Origin: Mycobacterium syngnathidarum | GTDB lineage: Bacteria > Actinomycetota > Actinomycetes > Mycobacteriales > Mycobacteriaceae | DNA length: 64,000 bases | Reading direction: 5' to 3' | Assembly: GCF_001942625.1 (NCBI RefSeq) | Contig: NZ_MLCL01000029.1 | Coordinates: 310,001-374,000, forward strand | Shown: positions 9,954 through 21,556 of the stretch, piece by piece | Layout of the letters: each line of letters opens with the position of its first letter | Numbering within the stretch: the stretch's first letter is position 1 | Program-made: the position numbers and the translations under genes | The notes under the pieces: model-generated | Database searches by the model: none | Told to the model about the DNA's origin: nothing | What the model saw: only the letters and a program-made list of their open reading frames with translations

Positions 9954-11077
9954 AGGTGAAGCGACCCGAGCAACTGCGTGAGTCAGATCGCAGGCGTCCG
10001 GTGCGTCAACCCGCGCGAGGCGGCGGGCGACGCACCGAGCAGGCTCCGCCGCGCAAGCGCCGGCCGGGTTCCGAGCAGCGCCCCGCGCGGACCGCACCCG
10101 GTACCGGGCCGATTCGGCGTCCGGGCACCCGACCGGCGCGGCCCAAGAGCACCAGTCAAGCCAAGGCCCGGGCGAAGGCACGTAAGGCCAAGGCTCCCAA
10201 GGTTGTCCGGCCACCACTGCGGGTGCGCCTGCGGGAACGTCTGCTGGTCCGGCTGTCCTCGATCGAGCTCAATCCGCGCGCCCTGATCTCCCGGGTTCCG
10301 TTCGTCGTCCTGGTGATCGCCGCGCTGGGCCTGGGACTCGCGGTGACGTTGTGGCTGTCGACCGGTTCGGCCGAGCGGTCCTACCAGCTGGGCCACGCCC
10401 GCGAGGTCAATCAGGGTCTGCTGCAACAGAAAGAGGCGCTGCAACGCGACGTGCTCGAGGCACAGGCCGCACCGGCGTTGGCCGAGTCTGCCCGCGATCT
10501 GGGCATGATCCCGTCACGTGACACTGCGCACCTGGTGCAGGACGCTGTCGGCAACTGGACCGTCGTCGGAACCCCCAAGCCGGCCGAAGGGGTGCCGCCG
10601 CCTCCGCTGAACACCCCGCTGCCGGAGGAGGCGCCGCCGGCGCCGCCCCCACCTCCGGCCCCGCGAGTGGTCGACCCGCGGGAGTTGACGGTGCGCACCC
10701 CGCGTTCGGGCCTGCCTGCGGTACCGGGCATTCCGATTCCGCAAGCAGACGCGCCGCACGGCGTCCCGGGGGCGCTACCGCCGGTGCCGGGTCCGGTACC
10801 GGCGGTGCCGTCGGCCGCCCCCGATGTGCTCGCGGCGCCCGTGCCCGGCGCGGTTCCCGGGCCTGTCGCCGGCGACCCCGCACAGGTTGCACCGCAGCAG
10901 GCCCCGGCCCCGATGCATCTGCCGGGCGTACCTACCGCGCCGGGTCCGGTGGCGGCACAGCCTGCCGCGCCGGTGGCCCCCGCCCCCGCCACGCCCCTGG
11001 AGCAGTTCAGCCCACCCACGGCGCCGGCGGTGCATGCCCCGTCCTTCGCGGTCAGCGCCCCGGTGCCCGCCGCATGA
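9950..11077 (+). CDS. ftsL: FtsL-like divisome protein with proline-rich tail
   Basis: A 375-residue bitopic membrane protein. The N-terminus is a 110-residue Arg/Lys/Pro-rich cytoplasmic region, followed by a transmembrane helix at about 116-137 and a short coiled-coil-like segment ([19 protein letters not shown], about 154-172) typical of FtsL/DivIC proteins. From about residue 205 to the end it is almost entirely Pro/Ala/Val and predicted disordered outside the cell. FtsL forms the FtsQLB-type complex that activates FtsW/FtsI septal synthesis. The mycobacterial version (Rv2164c-like) is much longer than the E. coli protein because of the two low-complexity arms. It overlaps rsmH and pbpB by 4 nt on both sides. 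Confidence 0.88.
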   Translation: MKVKRPEQLRESDRRRPVRQPARGGGRRTEQAPPRKRRPGSEQRPARTAPGTGPIRRPGTRPARPKSTSQAKARAKARKAKAPKVVRPPLRVRLRERLLVRLSSIELNPRALISRVPFVVLVIAALGLGLAVTLWLSTGSAERSYQLGHAREVNQGLLQQKEALQRDVLEAQAAPALAESARDLGMIPSRDTAHLVQDAVGNWTVVGTPKPAEGVPPPPLNTPLPEEAPPAPPPPPAPRVVDPRELTVRTPRSGLPAVPGIPIPQADAPHGVPGALPPVPGPVPAVPSAAPDVLAAPVPGAVPGPVAGDPAQVAPQQAPAPMHLPGVPTAPGPVAAQPAAPVAPAPATPLEQFSPPTAPAVHAPSFAVSAPVPAA

Positions 11078-13002
11078 GCCGCCGCCCGGGCCGCCAGGGT
11101 CAGACGCCGAAGCCGCAGCGGGCGAAGAAGGCCTCTCCAGGGCCGGGGCACGAGGCCGGGGTCCGCCGTACTCGCGTTGCCGCTGCCGAAACCGGTTTGG
11201 CCAGTTCGTCTTTCGTGTTCCGGCATCGTGCCGGGAATGCTGTCATGGTGGCGGTGCTGGTGATCGCGGCCGCGCAGTTGTTCACCCTCCAGGTGCCCAG
11301 GGCGGCCGGCCTGCGCGCTGAGGCGGCCAGCCAGCTCAAGGTCACCGATGTGAACCCGGCCATGCGGGGTGCCATCGTCGACCGCAACGACGACAAGCTG
11401 GCGTTCACCATCGAGGCCAAGGCACTGACGTTTCAGCCGGTCCGAGTCCGCAAGCAACTCGCCGAGGCCAAAGCCAAATCCAGTGAGGCGCCTGATCCGG
11501 ACCGCCGGCTCACCGAGATCGCCAAGGAGGTCTCGACTCGGCTCGACAATCGGCCCGATTTCAAGACGGTGCTCAAGAAGCTCAGGAGTAACGAGACTTT
11601 CGTCTATCTGGCTCGTGCGGTCGATCCCGCCATTGCCAGTGCGATCATGGACAAGTTTCCGGAGGTCGGTGCCGAGCGGCAGGATCTTCGGCAGTATCCG
11701 GGTGGTTCACTGGCGGCCAACATCGTCGGCGGAATCGATTGGGACGGCCACGGTTTGCTGGGACTGGAGGACTCGCTCGATGCGGTGTTGGCCGGTTCCG
11801 ACGGCTCGGTGACCTACGACCGCGGTTCAGACGGCGTCGTGATCCCAGGCAGCTACCGCAACCGCCACGACGCGGTCGATGGGTCAACGGTGCAGCTGAC
11901 CCTCGACGACGACATCCAGTATTACGTCCAGCAGCAGGTGCAGCAGGCCAAGGACGCCTCGGGTGCCAAGAACGTCTCGGCGGTGGTGCTGGATGCGAAA
12001 ACCGGTGAGGTGCTGGCGATGTCGAACGACAACACGTTCGATCCCAGTCAGGACCTGGGGCGGCAGGAGAGCCGGCAGATGGGCAACCTCCCGGTCTCCT
12101 CGCCGTTCGAGCCCGGTTCGGTGAACAAGATCATCACGGCCTCCTCGGCAATCGAGTTCGGCCTGGCCAGTCCCGACGAGGTCCTGCAGGTGCCGGGCTC
12201 TATCGACATGGGCGGCGTCACGGTCCGCGACGCGTGGAACCACGGCGTGACGCCCTACACGATGACCGGGGTGTTCGGGAAGTCATCGAACGTCGGCACG
12301 CTGATGCTGGCCCAGCGGGTCGGTCCGGAGCGGTTCTACGACATGATCCGCCGGTTCGGGCTCGGTCAGCGCACCGATGTCGGCCTGCCCGGTGAGAGCT
12401 CAGGACTGGTGCCGCCCATCGATCAGTGGTCGGGTAGTTCCTTCGCCAACCTGCCTATCGGGCAAGGTCTTTCGATGACGCTGCTGCAAATGACCGGCAT
12501 GTACCAGACAATCGCCAACGATGGCGTACGGATCCCGCCGCGGATCGTCAAGTCCACCATCGCGCCGGATGGCACCCGTACCGATGAGCCGCGCCCGGAA
12601 GGTGTGCGGGTGGTGACGCCGGAAACCGCACGTACGGTGCGAAACATGTTCCGCGCCATCGTGCAGCGCGACCCGACGGGCGTGCAGCAGGGGACCGGCC
12701 CGCAGGCCGGGGTCGAGGGTTATCAGATCGCGGGGAAGACCGGTACCGCTCAGCAGATCAATCCGGCCTGCGGTTGCTATTACGACGACGTGTACTGGAT
12801 CACCTTCGCCGGGATGGCGCCTGCGGACGATCCTCGCTACGTCGTGGGCATCATGATGGACGCGCCGCACCGCGCGGCCGACGGATCTCCGGGATCGTCG
12901 GCGGCACCGCTGTTCCACAACATCGCGTCGTGGCTGCTGCAGCGTCACAACGTCCCGCTGTCGGCCGATCCGGGGCCGCAGTTGACCCTGCAGGCGACCT
13001 GA
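11074..13002 (+). CDS. pbpB: Septal peptidoglycan transpeptidase PbpB (FtsI)
   Basis: A 642-residue class B penicillin-binding protein that crosslinks septal peptidoglycan in the periplasm with its partner FtsW. It has a basic cytoplasmic N-terminus (about 1-50), a membrane anchor (NAVMVAVLVIAAAQLFTL), the PBP dimer domain and a C-terminal transpeptidase. Active-site motifs are Ser349-x-x-Lys (EPGSVNK), Ser404-Ser-Asn (GKSSN) and Lys555-Thr-Gly (AGKTGTAQ). A CGC segment (NPACGCYYDD) follows the KTG motif, placing a cysteine pair beside the active site. In M. tuberculosis a PE_PGRS gene and others separate pbpB from murE; here the gap is 52 bp. Confidence 0.96.
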   Translation: MSRRPGRQGQTPKPQRAKKASPGPGHEAGVRRTRVAAAETGLASSSFVFRHRAGNAVMVAVLVIAAAQLFTLQVPRAAGLRAEAASQLKVTDVNPAMRGAIVDRNDDKLAFTIEAKALTFQPVRVRKQLAEAKAKSSEAPDPDRRLTEIAKEVSTRLDNRPDFKTVLKKLRSNETFVYLARAVDPAIASAIMDKFPEVGAERQDLRQYPGGSLAANIVGGIDWDGHGLLGLEDSLDAVLAGSDGSVTYDRGSDGVVIPGSYRNRHDAVDGSTVQLTLDDDIQYYVQQQVQQAKDASGAKNVSAVVLDAKTGEVLAMSNDNTFDPSQDLGRQESRQMGNLPVSSPFEPGSVNKIITASSAIEFGLASPDEVLQVPGSIDMGGVTVRDAWNHGVTPYTMTGVFGKSSNVGTLMLAQRVGPERFYDMIRRFGLGQRTDVGLPGESSGLVPPIDQWSGSSFANLPIGQGLSMTLLQMTGMYQTIANDGVRIPPRIVKSTIAPDGTRTDEPRPEGVRVVTPETARTVRNMFRAIVQRDPTGVQQGTGPQAGVEGYQIAGKTGTAQQINPACGCYYDDVYWITFAGMAPADDPRYVVGIMMDAPHRAADGSPGSSAAPLFHNIASWLLQRHNVPLSADPGPQLTLQAT

Positions 13003-13054
13003 CCGCGATAGTCGTGGGTGATGCGGTCGGTGGACCGCAGATGGGTACTGTGGC

Positions 13055-14596
13055 ATGGCCATGAAGCTGCGTCCCAGCCGTCCCGCCGGCCAATACCTCG
13101 TGCCGCTCGCCGATCAGGTCCAAGCGGTGTCCGCTACCGGAAATCCACTGCCGGAACTTCGGGTCACCGGGGTGACCCTGCGCGGTCAGGACGCCCAGCC
13201 GGGAGATCTGTTCGCCGCGCTGCCGGGTGCGGCGGTGCACGGCGCGCGCTTTGCGCCCGACGCGGTCGCCGCCGGGGCGGTGGCGGTGCTCACCGATCCT
13301 GCCGGTGCCGGAGAACTGGGTGGCCTCGACGTCCCGATCCTGGTCCACCCCGAACCCCGGTCGGTACTCGGCGAGGTGGCGGCCGACGTGTACGGGCGCC
13401 CGTCGGAGCGGCTCACGGTCATCGGGGTCACCGGAACCTCGGGTAAGACCACCACGACATACCTGGTCGAAGCCGGGCTGCGGGCTGCGGGCCGGGTGGC
13501 GGGGTTGATCGGCACGGTCGGGGTGCGCATCGCTGGCCGCGATCTGCCGAGCGCGTTGACCACCCCCGAGGCGCCGGATCTGCAGGCGCTGCTGGCCGTG
13601 ATGGTCGAAAGCGGCGTCGACACCGTGGTGATGGAGGTGTCCAGCCACGCGCTCACGCTGGGTCGTGTCGACGGGATCGGATTCGCGCTCGGCGGATTCA
13701 CCAACCTGTCGCGTGACCACCTGGATTTCCACCCGACCATGGAGGAGTACTTCGAGGCCAAGGCCCGGCTGTTCGATGCCGCGTCGCGCAACCATGCCGT
13801 CGCGGCGGTGGTGTGTGTCGACGATGATGCCGGCGCGGCGATGGCCAGTCGCGCCGACAAGGTGACAACGGTGAGCGTCACCGGTGTCGCGGCGGACTGG
13901 CAGGCGCGCAACATCACCGCGGTCGGTGTCGGATCCCAGGAGTTCACCCTCGTCGACCCCGCTGGGGACTCGCATGAGCTTCGGATCGGGCTGACGGGCG
14001 GATACAACATCGCCAACGCCGCCCTGGCGACCGCATTGCTGGACGGGGCCGGGGTGACCCCGGAGCAGGCGGCTCCGGGACTGCGCACGGCGACCGTGCC
14101 CGGCCGGCTGCAGCCGATCGACCGCGGACAGCCGTTCCTGGCCCTGGTCGATTACGCACACAAACCTGGCGCACTGCAGGCGGTGCTGGAAACCCTGCGC
14201 GCGTCTGGCCCGGGGCGCATCGCAGTGGTTTTCGGTGCCGGGGGTAACCGGGATACCGGCAAGCGCGCGCCGATGGGGCGGGTCGCGGCGGAACTGGCGG
14301 ACCTCGTCGTTGTCACCGATGACAATCCCCGCGATGAGGACCCCGCGCTGATTCGGGCGGCGATCGTGGCGGGCGCGCGTGAGGCAACCGCGGGTGCCGA
14401 GGTGGTGGAAGTCGGTGACCGGCGTGCGGCGATCGAGCATTCGGTGGCCTGGGCCGGGCCCGGCGACATCGTGCTGATCGCCGGCAAGGGGCATGAGAGC
14501 GGGCAGACCGCCGCCGGCCGCACCCGGCCGTTCGACGATCGTGACGAGTTGGCGGCGGCGTTGGAGGCACTCAAGTCAGGGGAGTCGGGCACGTGA
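13055..14596 (+). CDS. murE: UDP-MurNAc-L-Ala-D-Glu:meso-DAP ligase MurE
   Basis: A 513-residue cytoplasmic Mur ligase adding the third residue of the stem peptide. Domains in order: N-terminal UDP-binding domain ([22 protein letters not shown]), central ATPase with P-loop [12 protein letters not shown] (Lys131), and C-terminal domain. The DNPRDED motif (423-429) specifies meso-diaminopimelate rather than lysine, matching the mycobacterial A1-gamma wall. [11 protein letters not shown] lies near the C-terminus. It overlaps murF by 4 nt (GTGA), so the two are translationally coupled. Confidence 0.96.
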   Translation: MAMKLRPSRPAGQYLVPLADQVQAVSATGNPLPELRVTGVTLRGQDAQPGDLFAALPGAAVHGARFAPDAVAAGAVAVLTDPAGAGELGGLDVPILVHPEPRSVLGEVAADVYGRPSERLTVIGVTGTSGKTTTTYLVEAGLRAAGRVAGLIGTVGVRIAGRDLPSALTTPEAPDLQALLAVMVESGVDTVVMEVSSHALTLGRVDGIGFALGGFTNLSRDHLDFHPTMEEYFEAKARLFDAASRNHAVAAVVCVDDDAGAAMASRADKVTTVSVTGVAADWQARNITAVGVGSQEFTLVDPAGDSHELRIGLTGGYNIANAALATALLDGAGVTPEQAAPGLRTATVPGRLQPIDRGQPFLALVDYAHKPGALQAVLETLRASGPGRIAVVFGAGGNRDTGKRAPMGRVAAELADLVVVTDDNPRDEDPALIRAAIVAGAREATAGAEVVEVGDRRAAIEHSVAWAGPGDIVLIAGKGHESGQTAAGRTRPFDDRDELAAALEALKSGESGT

Positions 14597-16134
14597 TCGA
14601 GATGACCATCGCCAGGATCGCGGAGATCGTCGGCGGCGAGTTGGCCGACATCACGGCCGAAGAGGCCGCCTCGACCCGCGTCACCGGCTCCGTCGAATTC
14701 GACTCTCGCGCGATCGGCCCCGGCGGATTGTTCCTGGCCTTGCCCGGCGCCCGCTCCGACGGGCACGACTTCGCCGCGGGCGCAGTGGCCGCCGGGGCTG
14801 CCGTCGTGCTGGCCGCGCGGCCGGTCGGGGTGCCCGCGATTGTGGTGCGTCCGGAGCCGGGGGCCGCCGATGCAGCTTCCGGAGCTTTGGAATTCGACAC
14901 CGACGGGTCCGGTGCGGCGGTGCTGGCCGCGCTGGCGAAACTCGCGGCCGCGGTGGCCGCCGAACTCGTCGCGGGCGGGTTGACGATCATCGGGGTGACC
15001 GGATCCTCGGGCAAGACCTCGACCAAGGATCTGCTTGCCGCGGTGCTGGACCCGCTCGGGCAGGTCATCGCCCCGCCGGGCTCGTTCAACAACGAGTTGG
15101 GCCATCCGTGGACGGTGTTGCGTGCCACGCCGGATACCGATTACCTGATCTTGGAGATGTCGGCCCGGCATCCGGGCAACATCGCGGCCTTGGCCGCGAT
15201 CGCGCCGCCGCAAATCGCGGTGGTGCTCAACGTGGGTACCGCCCATCTCGGTGAATTCGGCTCACGTGAGGCCATCGCGAACACCAAAGCTGAATTGCCG
15301 CAGGCTGTTCCGGCCGGAGGTGTGGTGATCCTCAACGTCGACGACACGGCCGTGGCGGCCATGGCCGGCAAGACCGCGGCGCGCGTGGTGCGGGTATCGC
15401 GCGAGCCTGGCTCCGAGGTCGACGTATGGGCCGGCCCGGTCACCCTGGACGAACTGGCCCGTCCGCGATTCACCTTGCACGCCGGCGGCGACCGGATCGA
15501 CGTGGCGTTGGCGGTGCACGGTGATCACCAGGTCGGCAATGCCTTGTGTGCGGCGGCGGTCGCCTTGCAGTGCGGCGCCGGACTGGATCAGGTGGCCACC
15601 GCGCTGGCGAGCGCCGGCCCCGTGTCGCGGCACCGGATGCAGGTCGCCGGCCGAGCCGACGGTGTGACGGTGATCAACGATGCCTACAACGCGAACCCGG
15701 ATTCGATGCGCGCCGGCTTGAAGGCGCTGGCCTGGATGGCACGCCGGGGCGGCGGTGAATCCGCCGGTGAAGTGGGTGGAAAGCGCCGCAGCTGGGCGGT
15801 GTTGGGGGAGATGGCCGAACTCGGTGAGGACGCCATAACCGAGCACGACGCCATCGGACGGTTCGCGGTGCGCTTAGATGTGTCTCGGTTAATCGTCGTC
15901 GGAACCGGGAGGACTATGAACGCCATGCACCATGGCGCGGTGATGGAGGGTTCGTGGGGATCTGAGTCCACGATGGTCGACGACGCCGATGCCGCGCTTG
16001 CCCTTTTGCAGGCTGAGCTGCAGCCGGGGGACGTGGTGCTGGTGAAGGCATCCAACTCGGTGGGGCTGGGTGCGCTCGCCGATGCGCTGCTTGCCGCGGC
16101 CGGCCCGGCCGCAGACGGGGATGCCGTTCGATGA
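14593..16134 (+). CDS. murF: UDP-MurNAc-tripeptide:D-Ala-D-Ala ligase MurF
   Basis: A 513-residue Mur ligase that adds D-Ala-D-Ala to complete the UDP-MurNAc-pentapeptide. The start is the GTG overlapping the murE stop. The N-terminal domain carries [20 protein letters not shown], the ATPase P-loop is [13 protein letters not shown] (from residue 134), then [11 protein letters not shown] and the C-terminal domain with [20 protein letters not shown], a MurF signature, and [11 protein letters not shown]. It overlaps mraY by 4 nt. No unusual residue was noticed. Confidence 0.96.
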   Translation: MIEMTIARIAEIVGGELADITAEEAASTRVTGSVEFDSRAIGPGGLFLALPGARSDGHDFAAGAVAAGAAVVLAARPVGVPAIVVRPEPGAADAASGALEFDTDGSGAAVLAALAKLAAAVAAELVAGGLTIIGVTGSSGKTSTKDLLAAVLDPLGQVIAPPGSFNNELGHPWTVLRATPDTDYLILEMSARHPGNIAALAAIAPPQIAVVLNVGTAHLGEFGSREAIANTKAELPQAVPAGGVVILNVDDTAVAAMAGKTAARVVRVSREPGSEVDVWAGPVTLDELARPRFTLHAGGDRIDVALAVHGDHQVGNALCAAAVALQCGAGLDQVATALASAGPVSRHRMQVAGRADGVTVINDAYNANPDSMRAGLKALAWMARRGGGESAGEVGGKRRSWAVLGEMAELGEDAITEHDAIGRFAVRLDVSRLIVVGTGRTMNAMHHGAVMEGSWGSESTMVDDADAALALLQAELQPGDVVLVKASNSVGLGALADALLAAAGPAADGDAVR

Positions 16135-17210
16135 AGCTCATCTTGATCGCCGTCGGTATCGCCCTGACGGTATCTATCCTGCTGACACCCGCGTTGATCC
16201 GGCTGTTCACCAAGCGTGGGCTGGGCCATGAGATCCGTGAGGACGGCCCGGCCAGTCACGCCAAGAAGCGCGGCACGCCGTCGATGGGTGGCGTGGCCAT
16301 CGTGGCCGGCATCTGGGCGGGCTACCTGGGCACTCACCTGGTCGGGCTGGCGCTGGGCGGGGAGGGCCCGTCGGCATCGGGGTTGTTGGTGCTGGGCCTG
16401 GCCACCATGCTCGGCCTGGTCGGCTTCGTCGATGACCTGATCAAGCTTCGGCGCTCACGCAACCTGGGGCTGAACAAGACCGCCAAGACTGTGGGCCAGC
16501 TGACCGCGGCGGTGTTGTTCGGTGTGCTGGCCCTGCAGTTCCGCAACGGCGACGGGCTCACACCCGGCAGTCCCGAACTCTCGTACGTCCGCGAGATCGC
16601 CACGGTGACGTTGGCGGGCTGGGTGTTCGTGTTGTTCTGTGTGGTGATCGTCAGCGCCTGGTCCAATGCGGTGAACTTCACCGACGGCCTGGACGGGTTG
16701 GCGGCCGGCGCGATGGCGATGGTCACCGCGGCCTACGTCCTGATCACGTTCTGGCAGTACCGCAATGCCTGCGCCACGGCGCCGGGACTGGGCTGCTACA
16801 ACGTGCGTGATCCGCTGGACTTGGCGATCATCGCGGCCGCGACGGCGGGCGCATGTATCGGCTTCCTGTGGTGGAACGCCGCACCGGCCAAGATCTTCAT
16901 GGGTGACACCGGCTCGCTGGCCCTGGGCGGCATCATCGCCGGCCTGTCGGTGACCAGCCGCACCGAGATCCTCGCGGTGGTCCTGGGCGCACTGTTCGTG
17001 GCCGAGGTGACCTCGGTGGTGGTGCAGATCCTGGCGTTCCGCACCACGGGCCGCCGGGTGTTCCGGATGGCGCCGTTCCATCATCATTTCGAGCTGGTGG
17101 GTTGGGCCGAGACCACGGTCATCATCCGGTTCTGGCTGCTGACGGCGATCGCCTGCGGTCTGGGTGTGGCCCTGTTCTACAGCGAGTGGCTCACCGCAGT
17201 CGGGGCCTGA
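16131..17210 (+). CDS. mraY: Phospho-MurNAc-pentapeptide transferase MraY (MurX)
   Basis: A 359-residue polytopic membrane enzyme with about 10 helices. It transfers phospho-MurNAc-pentapeptide from UDP to decaprenyl phosphate, making lipid I. Catalytic and signature blocks are [25 protein letters not shown] (the Asp pair), [27 protein letters not shown] and [13 protein letters not shown] with the His cluster. It is directly followed, 1 nt after its stop, by the murD start. It is a known target of tunicamycin- and capuramycin-type nucleosides. Confidence 0.96.
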   Translation: MKLILIAVGIALTVSILLTPALIRLFTKRGLGHEIREDGPASHAKKRGTPSMGGVAIVAGIWAGYLGTHLVGLALGGEGPSASGLLVLGLATMLGLVGFVDDLIKLRRSRNLGLNKTAKTVGQLTAAVLFGVLALQFRNGDGLTPGSPELSYVREIATVTLAGWVFVLFCVVIVSAWSNAVNFTDGLDGLAAGAMAMVTAAYVLITFWQYRNACATAPGLGCYNVRDPLDLAIIAAATAGACIGFLWWNAAPAKIFMGDTGSLALGGIIAGLSVTSRTEILAVVLGALFVAEVTSVVVQILAFRTTGRRVFRMAPFHHHFELVGWAETTVIIRFWLLTAIACGLGVALFYSEWLTAVGA

Positions 17211-17211
17211 C

Positions 17212-18726
17212 GTGGCGGGCCCGGTGGACGGTGACGACCAGGGGCTGCCCGCACGCGAGGCGGACCCGAGCCTGCTGTCGCTGCTGACCCGCGGAACGCC
17301 GGTGTTGGTGACCGGTGCGGGGGTCACCGGACGCGCGGTATTGGCTGGGCTGGCGCCCCTTGGTGTCGCTGCGACGCTGTGCGACGACCGGGCCGAGGCG
17401 CTGCAGGCTTACGCCGCGCAGGGCACCGCGGTCATCGATCCGGCCGACGCGATCGCCGGTGTCGCCGACTACGCGCTGGTGGTGACCAGCCCGGGTTTCC
17501 CGCCCAGCGCCGCTGTACTGGCCGCTGCGGCCGAGGCCGGTGTCCCGATCTGGGGCGACGTCGAGCTGGCCTGGCGGCTGGATGCCGCGGGTCGTTATGG
17601 TCCGCCTCGGCGGTGGCTCGTGGTCACCGGCACCAACGGCAAGACCACGACCACCTCGATGCTGCACGAGATGCTGTTGGCCGACGGCCGACGGAGCCTG
17701 CTGTGCGGCAACATCGGTGACCCGGTTTTGGCGGTACTGGATCAGCCCGCTGAGTTGCTGGCAGTCGAGTTGTCGAGTTTCCAGCTGCACTGGGCGCCCT
17801 CCCTGCGCCCGGAAGCGGGTGTGGTGCTCAACGTTGCCGAGGATCATCTGGACTGGCATGGCTCGATGGCCGCCTATGCCGCGGACAAGGGCAGGGCACT
17901 GGCCGGGCGGGTGGCCGTGGTGGGTCTCGATGATCCGGTGGCGGCGGGTCTGCTGCCCACCGCGAAGGCTGCGGTCCGGGTCGGATTCCGCCTCGGCGAA
18001 CCGGCCGAGGGCGAGCTCGGTGTCCGCGCCGGCAAGCTCGTCGACTGCGCCTTCGGTGCCGACGTCGAGTTGGCTGATGCGACCACGATCAGCGTGGCCG
18101 GGCCGGTCGGCGTGCTCGACGCGCTGGCGGCCGCATCGCTGGCCCGTGCGGTTGGGGTGGCCCCGGGTTCGATCGCAGCCGCGTTGGCGTCGTTCCAGGT
18201 CGGCAGGCACCGGGCGGAGTTGGTCGGTGAGGCCGACGGGGTGCGCTATGTCGACGATTCCAAGGCCACCAACCCGCATGCGGCGCAGGCTTCGATCACC
18301 GCCTTCGACCGCGTGATCTGGATCGCGGGAGGCTTGCTGAAGGGCGCTTCGGTCGATGAGTTGGTGCGCCAGGTGGCGAATCGGCTGGTCGGGGTGGTGC
18401 TGATCGGCCGGGACCGGCAGATGGTTGCCGATGCGTTATCGCGACACGCCCCGGATGTCCCCGTCGTCGAGGTTGTGACGGGGGAGGATTCTGGGGTGCT
18501 TGAGACAAATGAGTCTATTGGTGACCATGTGACTCGTGTGATCGAAGTCGGCGACCGTCCGGTCTCCGATGCGGTCATGGCGGCGGTCGTCGATGCCGCC
18601 CGCGGCCTCGCCGGCTCGGGGGACACCGTATTGCTGGCCCCGGCAGGCGCGTCCTTCGATCAGTTCAGCGGCTACGGCCAGCGCGGCGACGCATTCGCCG
18701 GCGCGGTCCGCGCCGTGATCGGGTAG
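17212..18726 (+). CDS. murD: UDP-MurNAc-L-Ala:D-Glu ligase MurD
   Basis: A 504-residue Mur ligase adding D-glutamate. GTG 17212, one base after the mraY stop, is the chosen start; an earlier in-frame ATG (17164) lies within mraY and adds no conserved sequence. The N-terminal Rossmann-like domain starts [18 protein letters not shown], the ATPase P-loop is [15 protein letters not shown], and further blocks are [28 protein letters not shown] and [14 protein letters not shown] short insertion around [17 protein letters not shown] near the C-terminus lies where related proteins vary in length. Confidence 0.95.
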   Translation: MAGPVDGDDQGLPAREADPSLLSLLTRGTPVLVTGAGVTGRAVLAGLAPLGVAATLCDDRAEALQAYAAQGTAVIDPADAIAGVADYALVVTSPGFPPSAAVLAAAAEAGVPIWGDVELAWRLDAAGRYGPPRRWLVVTGTNGKTTTTSMLHEMLLADGRRSLLCGNIGDPVLAVLDQPAELLAVELSSFQLHWAPSLRPEAGVVLNVAEDHLDWHGSMAAYAADKGRALAGRVAVVGLDDPVAAGLLPTAKAAVRVGFRLGEPAEGELGVRAGKLVDCAFGADVELADATTISVAGPVGVLDALAAASLARAVGVAPGSIAAALASFQVGRHRAELVGEADGVRYVDDSKATNPHAAQASITAFDRVIWIAGGLLKGASVDELVRQVANRLVGVVLIGRDRQMVADALSRHAPDVPVVEVVTGEDSGVLETNESIGDHVTRVIEVGDRPVSDAVMAAVVDAARGLAGSGDTVLLAPAGASFDQFSGYGQRGDAFAGAVRAVIG

Positions 18727-18731
18727 GCGCG

Positions 18732-20369
18732 GTGGCCGGCATCCTGGCCCGGTTGCGCAGCCGTGGCGGCGACGCGACCGGCGCTACCGCCGCCGAGGGC
18801 GGATCGGCTGAGACGGCTTCCCTCTCGACGGCCGCTACGCCGCGTACCCGGTTCGGCGCGTGGCTCGGCCGCCCGATGACGTCGTTCCACCTCATAATCG
18901 CGGTCACCGCTCTGCTCACCACGCTGGGCCTGATCATGGTCCTTTCGGCGTCGGGGGTGTACTCCTACGACTTCGACGGATCGCCGTGGGCGGTGTTCGG
19001 CCGCCAGGTGATGTGGACGGTGATCGGGTTGATCGCGTTCTACGCGGCCTTGCGGATATCGGTGCGGACCTTGCGCAGGCTGGCGTTCCCCGGGTTCGCC
19101 TTCACGATCGTGTTGTTGATCCTGGTGCTGATCCCGGGAATCGGCAAGGTGGCCAACGGTTCCCGCGGTTGGTTCGTCGTCTCCGGATTCTCGATGCAAC
19201 CCTCGGAGCTCGCCAAGATCGCCTTCGCCATCTGGGGTGCGCACCTGCTGGCCGCCCGGCGTATGGAGCGGGCTTCGCTGCGCGAGATGTTGATCCCGCT
19301 GGTGCCGGCCGCCGTCATCGCGCTGGCGTTGATCGTCGCGCAACCTGACCTCGGGCAGACCGTCTCGCTCAGCATCATCCTGCTGGGCCTGCTCTGGTAC
19401 GCGGGCCTGCCACTGCGGGTGTTCGTGTCCTCACTGCTGGCCGCGGTGTTGGCGGCGGCCGTGCTGGCGGTATCGGCCGGCTACCGGTCGGATCGGGTGC
19501 AGTCCTGGCTCGACCCGGCAGCTGACAGTCAGGGCATCGGCTATCAGTCCCGGCAGGCCCGGTTCGCCCTGGCCAACGGCGGCATTTTCGGTGACGGGCT
19601 GGGCCAGGGCACCGCCAAGTGGAACTATCTGCCCAACGCACACAACGACTTCATCTTCGCCATCATCGGCGAGGAGCTGGGATTCGTCGGCGCGGTGGGC
19701 CTCCTGGCGCTGTTCGGGCTGTTCGCGTACACGGGTATGCGGATCGCCCGCCGGTCGGCGGATCCGTTCCTGCGCCTGCTCACCGCGACCACCACGCTGT
19801 GGATCGTGGGCCAGATGTTCATCAATGTCGGCTACGTGGTGGGTCTGCTGCCGGTCACCGGCTTGCAGCTGCCGTTGATCTCCGCGGGTGGATCTTCGCA
19901 AGCCACAACGCTTCTGATGATGGGGCTGATCACCAACGCGGCCCGGCACGAACCCGAGGCCGTGGCGGCGCTGCGGGCCGGGCGCGACGACCGGATGACC
20001 CGGCTGCTACGGCTGCCGTTGCCCGAGCCCTACGTCCCGACCCGTTTGGAGGTCGCCCGCAACCGGCTGCACGACCGCAGGAGGTCGTCGCCGCGCAGTG
20101 CGGGCAAGCCCAACGGGAAGGCCGGTGTGAAGCCGGCCGCCAAACAGAAGGGCAAGCACAAGGACAAGCAGGCCGGGGCCAAACAGGCCAGGGCCAGACA
20201 ACCGGGCTCGCGCCGGTCGCCGCACAGTGCCGACCGTCCCGTGCGCCGGTCGGGTCGCGCTAGGGGCCGGCAGCCGGCCGGGGGCGGCAGGTCCTCGGTC
20301 AGATATCCTGCAGGCCAGCGGAAACAGGGGCAACGGGCCCGGACTTTGGAAGGTCAGCGTTACGGGTGA
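18732..20369 (+). CDS. ftsW: SEDS peptidoglycan polymerase FtsW
   Basis: A 545-residue membrane protein with about 10 helices at residues 55-420. SEDS proteins polymerise lipid II into glycan strands at the septum together with a class B PBP (pbpB here). Signature blocks are [57 protein letters not shown] and [16 protein letters not shown], and the C-terminal [10 protein letters not shown]. The last 120 residues form an extremely Lys/Arg/Gly-rich cytoplasmic tail, longer than in most FtsW proteins; the mycobacterial tail is reported to contact FtsZ. The start is GTG 18732, 5 nt after murD. Confidence 0.95.
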   Translation: MAGILARLRSRGGDATGATAAEGGSAETASLSTAATPRTRFGAWLGRPMTSFHLIIAVTALLTTLGLIMVLSASGVYSYDFDGSPWAVFGRQVMWTVIGLIAFYAALRISVRTLRRLAFPGFAFTIVLLILVLIPGIGKVANGSRGWFVVSGFSMQPSELAKIAFAIWGAHLLAARRMERASLREMLIPLVPAAVIALALIVAQPDLGQTVSLSIILLGLLWYAGLPLRVFVSSLLAAVLAAAVLAVSAGYRSDRVQSWLDPAADSQGIGYQSRQARFALANGGIFGDGLGQGTAKWNYLPNAHNDFIFAIIGEELGFVGAVGLLALFGLFAYTGMRIARRSADPFLRLLTATTTLWIVGQMFINVGYVVGLLPVTGLQLPLISAGGSSQATTLLMMGLITNAARHEPEAVAALRAGRDDRMTRLLRLPLPEPYVPTRLEVARNRLHDRRRSSPRSAGKPNGKAGVKPAAKQKGKHKDKQAGAKQARARQPGSRRSPHSADRPVRRSGRARGRQPAGGGRSSVRYPAGQRKQGQRARTLEGQRYG

Positions 20370-21556
20370 GCGAAGGTAGGACGGACCGCGGGGTACCTGG
20401 TCCTCGGGGGCAGGAGCGCAGCGACCGGGGGATTTCCGTCGTTCTCGCCGGTGGCGGCACAGCGGGTCATGTCGAGCCGGCCATGGCGGTGGCCGACGCA
20501 CTCCGTGAACTCGACCCGCAGGTGCGGATCACGGCCCTCGGAACCGCCCGCGGGCTGGAAACCCGGCTGGTGCCGCAGCGCGGTTATGACCTCGAGCTGA
20601 TCACCCCGGTGCCGCTGCCGCGCAAGCCGTCGGGAGACCTGGTGCGGCTGCCGCTGCGCGTGCGTACCGCGATCCGCCAGACCCGTTCGGTGTTGGCCGG
20701 CGTGGAGGCCGACGTGGTGATCGGTTTCGGCGGCTACGTGGCGCTGCCCGCCTATCTCGCGGCCCGCGGCGGCTTCGGTTTGCACGGTCGTCGTCGTGCC
20801 GTCCCGGTGGTGGTCCACGAGGCCAACGCCAGCGCCGGGCTGGCCAACCGGGTCGGCGCGGCATCGGCGCGCCGAGTGCTCTCGGCGGTGCCCGAGCCGG
20901 GGCTGCGCAAGGTCGAGGTGGTCGGGGTGCCCGTGCGCGCGGCGATCACCTCACTGGACCGTGCCGCCTTGCGGGCCGAGGCCAGGGCTTTCTTCGGATT
21001 CGCCCCCGATGCCAAGGTCTTGTTGGTGTTCGGCGGCTCGCAGGGCGCCCAGTCGATCAACCGTGCGGTGTCGTCGGCGGCCGAAGCCCTTGGTGCTGCG
21101 GGTGTTTCGGTGCTGCACGCCCACGGGCCGAAGAACACGCTCGACCTGCCGCCGGCCGCAGCGGGTGCGCCGCCGTATGTCGCGGTGCCGTACCTGGACC
21201 GGATGGACCTGGCCTACGCCGCGGCAGACCTGGCGATCTGCCGCTCCGGGGCGATGACCGTGGCCGAGGTGACCGCCGTCGGGCTGCCGGCGGTCTACGT
21301 CCCGCTGCCGATCGGCAATGGCGAGCAGCGGCTCAACGCGCTCCCGGTGGTGTCGGCCGGTGGGGGCATCGTCGTCGACGATGCCGAGCTCACCGGCGGG
21401 TTCGTCGCCGATACGGTCGCGAGCCTGATGACCGATGACGCGCGCCTGGCGGCGATGACGTCAGCCGCGTCGTTGTCCGGTCACCCCGACGCTGCCAGGC
21501 GGGTGGCTCAGGTTGCCCTCGAAATCGCCCACGCTCAACGAAAGAGGCTGCAGTGA
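20366..21556 (+). CDS. murG: Lipid II synthase MurG (GlcNAc transferase)
   Basis: A 396-residue GT-B glycosyltransferase acting at the inner membrane face, adding GlcNAc from UDP-GlcNAc to lipid I. N-terminal lipid I-binding glycine loop [20 protein letters not shown], then [15 protein letters not shown] and [15 protein letters not shown]. The C-terminal UDP-GlcNAc domain has [38 protein letters not shown] and GNGEQRLNA. The GTG start at 20366 overlaps ftsW by 4 nt; the first 25 residues are polar and poorly conserved, so a later start cannot be excluded. It also overlaps murC by 4 nt. Confidence 0.95.
   Translation: MSEGRTDRGVPGPRGQERSDRGISVVLAGGGTAGHVEPAMAVADALRELDPQVRITALGTARGLETRLVPQRGYDLELITPVPLPRKPSGDLVRLPLRVRTAIRQTRSVLAGVEADVVIGFGGYVALPAYLAARGGFGLHGRRRAVPVVVHEANASAGLANRVGAASARRVLSAVPEPGLRKVEVVGVPVRAAITSLDRAALRAEARAFFGFAPDAKVLLVFGGSQGAQSINRAVSSAAEALGAAGVSVLHAHGPKNTLDLPPAAAGAPPYVAVPYLDRMDLAYAAADLAICRSGAMTVAEVTAVGLPAVYVPLPIGNGEQRLNALPVVSAGGGIVVDDAELTGGFVADTVASLMTDDARLAAMTSAASLSGHPDAARRVAQVALEIAHAQRKRLQ

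Noticed and set aside
12851..14494. 547-codon minus-strand frame opposite pbpB and murE
   Set aside because: Both genes on the plus strand have complete catalytic motifs; the antisense product is His/Arg/Gly-rich with no family features.
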